Positions 1 to 6,486 of a DNA stretch of 25,014 bases are shown here, piece after piece; position 1 is the stretch's first letter; each line of letters starts with the position of its first letter. The notes beneath the pieces are model-generated. The model was given only the letters and a program-made list of their open reading frames with translations. It was not told the DNA's origin and made no database searches. The position numbers and the translations under genes are program-made. This DNA comes from Ochromonadaceae sp. CCMP2298 (Eukaryota; Sar; Synurophyceae; Ochromonadales; Ochromonadaceae): assembly GCA_026770595.1 (NCBI GenBank), contig MU633756.1, forward strand, positions 1 through 25,014, given 5' to 3'.

Positions 1-84
1 ATCCCCATATCTGAGAAGAAACGTCAACGTCTGACACGACTATCCTCAGTTTTTTTAGAACCCAGTCGTTGACTGAGACTTTTC

Positions 85-90
85 TATAAA
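85..90 (+). promoter_or_regulatory. TATA-box-like element upstream of gene 1
   Basis: A TATAAA hexamer stands about 200 nt before the chosen ATG of the first gene. If used, transcription would start near position 115, which would exclude the two small upstream ATGs at 95 and 103 from the mRNA but keep the ATG at 154. This is only a motif match; no other gene in the window has an equally clear TATA box. Confidence 0.3.
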
Positions 91-290
91 ACCCATGGGC
101 TTATGCTGAGCTGGCAGTCTCGGATTTGAGGCAAAAGAGAAGCTCGTGGGACGATGTGTTTGCGTGTTCGGTGTTCGCTCAGGCAGGCATCCCAAGCTGT
201 ACTCAGGCAGGCTTTCACAACTGGCTACCTGCTACCTGGCTTCTCTGCCGTGAAGAGACGGGTAGTCACCCCTTGTCTCCTGCTGCAGTC

Positions 291-1538
291 ATGCTGCGTC
301 CATCCAGCGCACGTATCTTCCTGGATCGAGTGAAGCTCAGACAGGTCCATGTGTACATCGCAGCCCGCACGCAAGGTCAGGATCTCGGCAAGTTAGGAGA
401 GATCTTCTCATTCCTCGGCTTCAGCTCAACCTCAGCTTCAGGAGAGAAGCCCAGCCTGACCGTCCAGCAGGATAATCTGACGATCAAATTTGCCCCGGCA
501 CAGAAGGCAGGGTTTCTCGACCGCTTTTTGGTGCGCGAGGACAAAGATGCGGTCAAGATCGAAGGCATTCACATCAGCCATCGTGTCAACGACGAATTCA
601 TTGGCGGAATGGGGGTCGGCGTGGCATCGTCGCCAAGACAGCCCCCGTATTTCACTGTGTCGGAGGAGGACGGGTCTGGCGACAGCACCGACGCAGGGTC
701 TGGTGAGGTGCGCGGGGTGAAGGAGGTGGTGGTGCCCTGTGGCGAGGCTAACTATCTGCAGCTGTCCTCGGTCCGCCAGCTTCTATGTAACGAGCTAGGT
801 GGTGCTGGGCTACGGCGGTGTCCTGACGTGTACCCGTTCCAGCACACAGAGCGCGGTGCGGACGGCCCTGCTGGCCTGATGTACGTCCGTGCGCTGCCAA
901 CAGATGTATGCAGCGTGGTGCTGCGCGTAGACAACTTGCGCTCAGTGATGCAGTCTGCCAAAGCTGCCGATCTGCAGAGCTCGCTGGGCTTGCAGTGGGA
1001 GTGGATCGGACGCACCGGCCACTTGCCGCAAGAGGGGGGCAGCAGCGATTGCCCAAGTGGCTCGAACAACACGGGTGGTGAGGTGCACGTGCAGGTGCTA
1101 TCCCCGCACCTCTCTGGGCTGGACTTGCGGCTCACCGAGAGCGTCGAAGTGTGCAGCTTCTTCAACGAGGGGGAGCGCTCGCTGCTGCAGGGCACCATCC
1201 CAGATATCCAGAGTGCGCGGCTGTTGGGCGGGGACGGCAGCGTGCTCGAGAGCAAGTATGGGACCGCTAACGACTGCTGGGTAGAGGCGCGCATCATCGC
1301 GAAGGAGAAAGTGAAGGGGATTGTGTCGCAGTCGCTGCGGGGGGTGATGGACCTGCCCTCCTTGGTCACGCGTACTGTGGGCAGGGCCAGTGCACGCAAC
1401 GAGCAGATGGTCAATGCGGGCGTGCGGTCTGCCAGCTCGCTAATCAACCCTATCACCCTGAACAGTAGTATGAGCTACTCCGGTAGTGCCGGACAGAGGG
1501 TAACTCGGGTAGCCACGGAGCCATCCCTGAAAGAGTAG
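291..1538 (+). CDS. Unknown protein, 415 aa (weak VOC-fold hint)
   Basis: I do not recognise this protein. The ATG at 291 is the first in-frame ATG, has G at -3, and gives 415 residues ending in TAG at 1536. The frame stays open upstream to about 126 but without another ATG. The sequence has two globular halves (residues about 15-110 and 195-320) separated by a Ser/Gly/Asp-rich linker at about 120-145. Each half begins with a beta-strand-like stretch (VHVYIAA; VVLRVDNL) followed by an amphipathic helix and a GF/GL turn. That is loosely like paired vicinal-oxygen-chelate (glyoxalase-like) modules, but no metal-ligand set can be assigned, so this is a guess. The C-terminus is Ser/Arg-rich. An alternative, transit-peptide-like N-terminus lies in another frame at 154-333 and could be joined by an intron. 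It is followed by gene 2 on the same strand after 394 nt. Confidence 0.65.
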   Translation: MLRPSSARIFLDRVKLRQVHVYIAARTQGQDLGKLGEIFSFLGFSSTSASGEKPSLTVQQDNLTIKFAPAQKAGFLDRFLVREDKDAVKIEGIHISHRVNDEFIGGMGVGVASSPRQPPYFTVSEEDGSGDSTDAGSGEVRGVKEVVVPCGEANYLQLSSVRQLLCNELGGAGLRRCPDVYPFQHTERGADGPAGLMYVRALPTDVCSVVLRVDNLRSVMQSAKAADLQSSLGLQWEWIGRTGHLPQEGGSSDCPSGSNNTGGEVHVQVLSPHLSGLDLRLTESVEVCSFFNEGERSLLQGTIPDIQSARLLGGDGSVLESKYGTANDCWVEARIIAKEKVKGIVSQSLRGVMDLPSLVTRTVGRASARNEQMVNAGVRSASSLINPITLNSSMSYSGSAGQRVTRVATEPSLKE

Positions 1539-1932
1539 CGCGTCGTGACATTGAGTTGATGTGAGACAAGAATTCCTCTTATTTGTATCGAATATTTCTA
1601 TTTGTAAGCAGAAACAAACACGAAGATACGGTAGCCCTGTTCTATTCAACAGTTCAAACGCCAAACGCCCCCTAAACTTAAAGTCTATCATACTTGCCAA
1701 AACCTCGGCCAAAACCAGCAATACCCGGGCAACAAAAAACTGCCAAAAAAACACATTTCGGGTAAATTTTTGTCTCTCCAGCCCCCACCACCAAAAAGGT
1801 TGTCGACCCACGTCCGGAGCACAGAGATCAACCTCCCACTTGTCAAGAGTTGTACTCGCTCGCTCTGCTCGATCTCGCTGCATCGTCCCAGCAGTATTCG
1901 GCTGGGTCAGTATTCGGCTACCCGCTGCAGAG
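1539..1932 (+). other. Intergenic region between genes 1 and 2
   Basis: This 394-nt AT-richer stretch holds the 3' end of gene 1 and the promoter and 5' leader of gene 2. A TGTAA motif at 1603-1607, 65 nt after the stop, is a possible poly(A) signal. TGCCAAAA occurs at 1695-1702 and 1741-1748, with a variant GGCCAAAA at 1707-1714. The 12-mer CAGTATTCGGCT occurs twice, at 1892-1903 and 1908-1919, just before the gene 2 ATG. I see no gene in it. Confidence 0.6.
1892..1919 (+). repeat. Direct repeat (12 bp x2) in the gene 2 leader
   Basis: CAGTATTCGGCT is present twice, with starts 16 nt apart, ending 13 nt before the ATG of gene 2. It may be a small tandem duplication in the 5' untranslated region; a regulatory role is not shown. 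Confidence 0.7.
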
Positions 1933-3183
1933 ATGCCGCCCTCTCTAAGGGAGCTCCTGAGGAGCATTGAGACTTCTCCGGACGTGGACGCAGTTCTCAC
2001 ACAGCTGGATGCCTTGCTACCGCTCTCCGAGCCAAAAGATGCCGCTTTGCTGGTCAAGAGGCTGACTGCGCTGAGCGATTCGGGCAAGGAAACGGTCAAT
2101 GCAAAGGTGCGTCGGCGCATAAAGCGCATGCTGGAGAGGGTAGGAGAGGTCGACTTGAGCTTGGTGGATGAAGCAGAGGAGGAAGTACAGCTAGCGGTAG
2201 CAGGCAAGGCAGGAGCAAAGAAGGTGGATAGAGTGATGACGCAAGTTGACGCAGTCGAGGCTGCACAGCTCTTTGAAGCTGCGACTTCTGTGAAGGACGT
2301 AGAGCGCGCTCTGAACCGCCTGTGCAACACAGTGGGAGAAACCAAGCTGCGGGAGGACTGGGTCCATCTAAAGGGCGTTTTGTTCGCACTGCTGGAGAAG
2401 CGGCACCTCACGAACAAGAACTTGCGCAGACGCGTGCAAAGACTGATATTCGTGCTCTCGGACGAGACTGAGAAGGAGAAGCTGCAGCAGTTGAAGACAG
2501 ACACTACCCAGGCACCACCTCCGCCAAACCCGAATCCCAGGCCACCGCGCCCAGCACATGGGGAGTCCAGTAGAGCATGGCAGGGGCAGGGACGTGAGCA
2601 GTACGGCGCATCCACGCAGCACGCACCTGCACAGGCAGTAGAGGCGGGGAAGCCTTTCGACGAGTGCCTCGCTCAGATGCAGGCTGCTCGGGACCCTGCA
2701 GGCGTGGAGGCGGCTCTCAGCAACGTGTCGGTATTCTCCGCAGGAGATGAGGCGCAGCGGGGGGCACTGGGAGTGGAGCTGCAGCGAGTGCTGGCGGACA
2801 CAGCACTGGCCGCAAATACCAAGATCCGACGCAAGGTCAGCAGACTGCAGGCCCTGCTCCTGGAAAAACCATCTGGGCCTCCTGTCTTGACCCGAGCCTC
2901 AGCGGCTGGGATGAAGCGCGTGGCACCTGCACCAGCAAAAGCAGGAACTGATATCGACGGCATCGCTCGCCAGCTGTCCTTGGTTAGCAGCGGGGAGGCT
3001 CTTGATGCGTTGATCGAAGGCATCGACGTGAGAGAGTTAGAGGGGGCTAAGCCAGCACAAGCGGGGGCAGGCCGGGCGGGGCTCAAGCGTGCACTGGAGG
3101 ACGCGCTCTCCCGGGCCGAGACCGCTGGCAACCTCAACTCGAAACAGCGAAGAAGAGCGACGCGCATAGCAGGAGCTCTCTGA
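1933..3183 (+). CDS. Unknown basic protein with four N-x-K-x-RRR repeats, 416 aa
   Basis: I do not recognise a known family. The first in-frame ATG, at 1933, has G at -3 and gives 416 residues. Four divergent helical units of about 65-75 residues are visible at roughly 5-70, 107-175, 242-310 and 341-416. Each begins with an acidic/hydrophobic helix and ends with a basic signature: NAKVRRRIKRML, NKNLRRRVQRLI, NTKIRRKVSRLQ and NSKQRRRATRIA. Repeats 2 and 3 are separated by a Pro-rich disordered linker (about 193-240), and another linker lies at about 312-340. No signal peptide or membrane segment is seen. The regularly spaced Arg clusters suggest binding to nucleic acid or another acidic partner, but this is inference. 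The stop codon is 190 nt from the convergent HAD gene. Coding is well supported by length, composition and the preserved repeat pattern. Confidence 0.8.
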   Translation: MPPSLRELLRSIETSPDVDAVLTQLDALLPLSEPKDAALLVKRLTALSDSGKETVNAKVRRRIKRMLERVGEVDLSLVDEAEEEVQLAVAGKAGAKKVDRVMTQVDAVEAAQLFEAATSVKDVERALNRLCNTVGETKLREDWVHLKGVLFALLEKRHLTNKNLRRRVQRLIFVLSDETEKEKLQQLKTDTTQAPPPPNPNPRPPRPAHGESSRAWQGQGREQYGASTQHAPAQAVEAGKPFDECLAQMQAARDPAGVEAALSNVSVFSAGDEAQRGALGVELQRVLADTALAANTKIRRKVSRLQALLLEKPSGPPVLTRASAAGMKRVAPAPAKAGTDIDGIARQLSLVSSGEALDALIEGIDVRELEGAKPAQAGAGRAGLKRALEDALSRAETAGNLNSKQRRRATRIAGAL

Positions 3184-3373
3184 CCATCTCGCCATTCTCT
3201 TCTTCAAGGTGTTAATTTTGTATACATTACTAATCGACATAGCTCGAAATACAATTCGGATTACCCATACTTCTATCGAATCAGTCTACCATCTCAACGT
3301 CCCCAGAGACGCAGGGAGGACGCAGGCAGTGCTCTTCAAAAATGATCTACAGCTATAGCTATGCGCAAGTGCC
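3184..3373. other. Convergent 3' intergenic gap (gene 2 / HAD gene)
   Basis: This 190-nt AT-rich gap separates two genes that end facing each other. It contains TGTATAC-type sequence downstream of gene 2 but no clear TGTAA on either strand. No gene is seen. Confidence 0.5.
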
Positions 3374-4423
3374 TTACGCAGCCAGCACGAAGGAGATTGC
3401 CGCCCTCATCTGCTGCCATTGCAACACGCGGTAGATGGTCTTCGGCTGGGCGGCGGCACCAAGTGTGAATTCTTTCACAGAGACCCCCTCCTGCAGCAGC
3501 GCAGCTGCCTCGTCGTACACCTGATTCCACGCGTACTGCCCGAAGAGGATAACCGGCACTCCCTCCTTTTCGCACTGGGCGGCGTATATCAAACTGTCGT
3601 CGATGAGGAGCACTGCTCCGATTTCTCGGCACATCTCGGGCTTAGACCGGCTCTTGCCATCACGAGTGTAGTGGTTTCCGAAGTGGACCTTTGTGAATAT
3701 GTCTGGATAGTGCGTGTTGATCCACAGCAAAGTCGACTCTTCTATCTTGTGCTGCCGCGAGGTGACGACGTGCAGTTCAAAGTCCTGCTGCAGCATCTGC
3801 AGCACCTCCAACGCCCCCGGAATGGGCTTGATTTGCTCTTTGTAGTGAGCAGAAGCAAAGAACGCGTCCATCTACGACAGGATAAAAGAATGGATGTTTA
3901 GTTGGGTGTCGCAAGGGTGTCTGTGAGCAAATCTCATGCAATGAATGGCTACATTTCGTCTCATACCTTCACGTAAGAATCTTCCATCGTGCCGCCCCAG
4001 CTGTAGGGGAGGTGTAGGGAGACGTATGGAGGTGGGGTGGGTGTAGTGGGGTGGGGTGGGGTGTGAGGTAAAGAGTATTATGCAGTGTTCAGTGTACAGT
4101 GAGCAATGTGGTCGTGCCTCCTTGCCCCCTCCCCCCTGCCTCCTGCCTCCTGCCTCCACAACTTACATTTTGCAGAAGTCGTAACTGGCGAATGACTCCG
4201 CTGTCAGCGGGTGCGGAAGATCATCACCGAATACTTCGTTGTGGAACTCTGCGAGGGCTGGTATGAAGAAGGCCAAGACTTCATCGACATCCACCGCTAG
4301 CACCCTTTTCCTCTTTCCTCTTTCTTCCCCATTCTCCTCATTCCTGGCGATAAAATCTAGACCGCCCAGCTCCCCTGTACGTGTGAGATCCTCGGACTCC
4401 TTCGCCTCTGCTAAGGTCGCCAT
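3374..4423 (-). CDS. HAD-superfamily hydrolase/phosphatase, 262 aa, 3 exons
   Basis: I infer exon 1 at 4423-4167, a 34-nt exon 2 at 4000-3967 and exon 3 at 3871-3374, with introns of 166 nt (GTAAGT...ACAG) and 95 nt (GTATGA...GTAG). The joined frame is continuous and gives 262 residues. HAD motif I is AVDVDEVL, with D45 as predicted nucleophile and D47 as predicted general acid. Motif II is VVTSRQ (S135 or T134), the motif III Lys is probably K174 in the KSRSK stretch, and motif IV is LLIDDS (D188, D189). The small middle exon supplies WGGTMEDSYVK, which sits where related proteins carry a WGG segment. The order resembles deoxyribonucleotidase-like (NT5C-type) HAD proteins that are widespread in fungi and protists. 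The substrate is unknown. It is probably cytosolic, since no targeting signal is seen. It is head-to-head with the WSS1-like gene. Confidence 0.85.
4001..4166 (-). other. Intron 1 of the HAD gene, with a G-quadruplex-type tract
   Basis: The intron begins GTAAGT and ends CTACAG on the minus strand. On the plus strand, 4034-4061 reads as runs of three or four G separated by one to six bases (five runs). The sense strand is therefore C-rich near the 3' splice site and may act as the polypyrimidine tract. A second low-complexity block of CCTCCTGC-type repeats lies at about 4116-4157. Confidence 0.7.
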
Positions 4424-4954
4424 TCTTCGTCTGACTGTCGTTGACACTGCTTCTTGCCGCCTCTTGGTGACACAGTAAATGATGACTCTGCCGGTTGTTC
4501 ACGAGTGGCTGCAGGAGTAGCCCACCCCAGCAATCGTTTCCTTCCCTCCTGGTTCAAACTCAGTGACGTGGTGTGATTTTTTTGTTGAGACTCGGCAATA
4601 CCTGGGATGAATCTTAGGCAAGAAGAGTTCGAACCGAATAAAAAAATCGACACCGAATTAATTCCCAACTTTTGACCCTCAACCAGAATTCGAAGTCGAA
4701 TCGAGTATAATTCGAAACAAATTCTCGTCGCATAAACCGAATTTAGTGCAAAATATCTCTCATTTAGGCGCTTTTGGCAGGCAAAAAACGAATAACCCTT
4801 TTGGTTTTTGGTTTTTGTCATTTTGGCAATCAAATGAAGTTCGCTTCCCTCCAGTGGATCCAGCCCTCCCAGAAAGGCCTCTTGTTCACTCCGTTAGGGT
4901 TGATGAGACTGTCGCATCCGTCGTTTTAAAGGAGCACCACCGCAAGAGTGCAGC
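4424..4954. promoter_or_regulatory. Divergent promoter region, HAD gene / WSS1-like gene
   Basis: This 531-nt stretch separates two divergently transcribed genes and should hold both promoters. It is much more AT-rich than the genes. It has repeated CGAAT/ATTCGAA words between about 4625 and 4745, and two exact TTTTGGCA octamers at 4772-4779 and 4821-4828. No convincing ORF, tRNA or other RNA gene is seen. Confidence 0.6.
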
Positions 4955-6334
4955 ATGTCGCAACCGCCATCGCAGTACGTGATTGTCAAGCGCGTTGCGA
5001 TGGCGACCATGCCGAACCCCGCGTTGGCGAGGGAGCTACTGGAGAAGCTGGTGCACGTGACCGCGAAGGTGGTGGCTGCCCGACGATGGCGCGTGCCTGT
5101 GCTCAAGGAGTTCTACCCGAAGAACCGCGGGCTGCTGGGCCTCAACGTGAACGCCGGTCAGACCATCATGATTCGCTTGCGCGAGGCTCACGACGAATTT
5201 TCCTTCCTGCCCTGGCACTCAGTACTGGGCACGCTGGTGCACGAGCTTACACACAACGTGGTGGGCGAGCATAGCGCCGAGTTTTACGAGCTGATGGACA
5301 AGGTCTACGACGAGGTCGACGCTGCAAATGGTGGAAACGGTTTCTCGGCCAGTCTGCCTTTTCGCTCTTCGCCGCCCCCGCCCAAGTACACCTTTGATGG
5401 GAACTTCTCGAAGCTCGGTGGTGGAGGTAGCAGCATGGGTGGCTGGGGCGCCAGGGCGGGAGGCGTGGGGGGCAGAGGCAACCCCCGCGATATGGCGGCA
5501 GAGGCGGCGCTGCGCAGGCTGGGCCCAGGGGGGCAGTCTGCCACTGCGCAGGGTACCAGGAGCAGGGGAGACCTGAAGGCGCTCTTCCTGGCTGCGGAGG
5601 CGAGGCGCAGGAAGGACGAGAGCGGTGGGGCGGGGTGTACGCTGCTGTCCCCTGGCAAGCCCAGCAGTCGAGGTGGAGGTGGCAGCAGCAATAGTAGCAG
5701 TAGCAGCAGTAGCAGTAGCAGCAGCAGTAGTAATGGTGGTCGCAGTGGAAGCAGCGGAGGTACCGAGGTAGTGGCATGGAGCTGCAGTGTGTGCACGGAG
5801 CAGAACAATTCTAGTGGCGACTCGCTGCTGTGCGGCTGGTGCGGATGTCCTGCCGGCAGCACGCTGACTGCAGACTCGAGCAGCAATGGAGACTCGAGCA
5901 AGGCAGAAGATATCGTGCGCGTAGCAGGCTTAGGTGCTGCAGGAAGGCGCATGGGCAGTGACGCCTACGGGGGGCGACGTGTCGAAGTGATCGTGCTGGA
6001 CCAAGCCGGCTCGAGGCGCGGCAAGCGAGCGTACAGCCCCCCAGCAGACATGGAGGGCGCAGGAACTGATGCACAGGTCTGCCTGCCCTGCGCTCCAGCA
6101 GGGAAACGCAGTTCAGCAGGCCCAGGGCCTACACAGGTGATCGACTTGATTGGCATAGACAGTCCAGCGGGCGCCAGTGCAGGCGCAGGGCAGGGGGCAT
6201 CGCGTGCCCCAGCGTCGGATATGGGCATTAATCCCCCTGCGGGTCGCGACTGGCAGTGTCTGCGCTGCACCTTCCTGAACGTCAAGATCGGTGCCTGCGA
6301 AATGTGCGGCGAGAGTGCGAACCCAACACTGTAA
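4955..6334 (+). CDS. WSS1: WSS1-like WLM-domain metalloprotease with two RanBP2 zinc fingers, 459 aa
   Basis: The product is a SprT/WLM-family zinc protease, the family that degrades DNA-protein crosslinks and sumoylated proteins in the nucleus. The WLM domain covers about residues 10-200. Its active site is HELTH (H96, E97, H100) with the third ligand H106 in GEHSAEFYELMD. The family segment PRDMAAEAALRRL follows at about 177-189. Two RanBP2-type zinc fingers follow: W275 with C277/C280/C293/C296, and W433 with C435/C438/C448/C451. Between them are two candidate SUMO-interacting motifs, VEVIVLD (343-349) and VIDLI (395-399). This combination matches Wss1-type proteins. A run of 13 Ser at 247-259 is encoded by an AGC/AGT microsatellite. 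The ATG at 4955 has A at -3. No intron is needed. The stop overlaps a TGTAA motif. The family assignment is firm; a role in DNA repair is inferred from the family. Confidence 0.92.
   Translation: MSQPPSQYVIVKRVAMATMPNPALARELLEKLVHVTAKVVAARRWRVPVLKEFYPKNRGLLGLNVNAGQTIMIRLREAHDEFSFLPWHSVLGTLVHELTHNVVGEHSAEFYELMDKVYDEVDAANGGNGFSASLPFRSSPPPPKYTFDGNFSKLGGGGSSMGGWGARAGGVGGRGNPRDMAAEAALRRLGPGGQSATAQGTRSRGDLKALFLAAEARRRKDESGGAGCTLLSPGKPSSRGGGGSSNSSSSSSSSSSSSSNGGRSGSSGGTEVVAWSCSVCTEQNNSSGDSLLCGWCGCPAGSTLTADSSSNGDSSKAEDIVRVAGLGAAGRRMGSDAYGGRRVEVIVLDQAGSRRGKRAYSPPADMEGAGTDAQVCLPCAPAGKRSSAGPGPTQVIDLIGIDSPAGASAGAGQGASRAPASDMGINPPAGRDWQCLRCTFLNVKIGACEMCGESANPTL
5684..5731 (+). repeat. AGC/AGT triplet microsatellite encoding poly-Ser
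   Basis: An interrupted trinucleotide tract of AGC, AGT and one AAT codon encodes Ser-Ser-Asn followed by 13 Ser. It lies in the disordered linker between the protease domain and the first zinc finger, where length variation should be tolerated. Confidence 0.9.
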
Positions 6335-6486
6335 ATATTGCATCTAATTCTGTAAATGGAAAAAAAAAATGTGTCAAACATGCCTATTTTTCATTTATGC
6401 ATACTTTACAAAGCTGCGCTTCGAGCCTCAGCGAAAATACACAAAATAACTACTCGGGGATACCGCATCGATGGCGCGTCTATTGT
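6335..6486. other. Convergent 3' gap (WSS1-like / CFAP57)
   Basis: This 152-nt AT-rich gap contains TGTAA on the plus strand at 6351-6355 and on the minus strand at 6410-6406, 77 nt after the CFAP57 stop. A run of A lies at about 6360-6369, and TATGCATAA (minus strand) near 6395-6403 recurs after the RPAP1 gene. It probably contains both 3' ends. Confidence 0.5.

Noticed and set aside
1561-1932. N-terminal extension of gene 2 by 124 codons
   Set aside because: The frame is open but has no ATG in this stretch, and the sequence is AT-rich intergenic DNA of low coding character.
1440-2615. A 391-codon minus-strand open frame over genes 1 and 2
   Set aside because: It is Ser/Leu/Cys-rich antisense sequence to the four-repeat protein and crosses an intergenic region; no domain is visible.
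5305-5952. Leucine-rich minus-strand frame opposite the WSS1-like gene
   Set aside because: The poly-Leu run is only the antisense reading of the AGC/AGT microsatellite.
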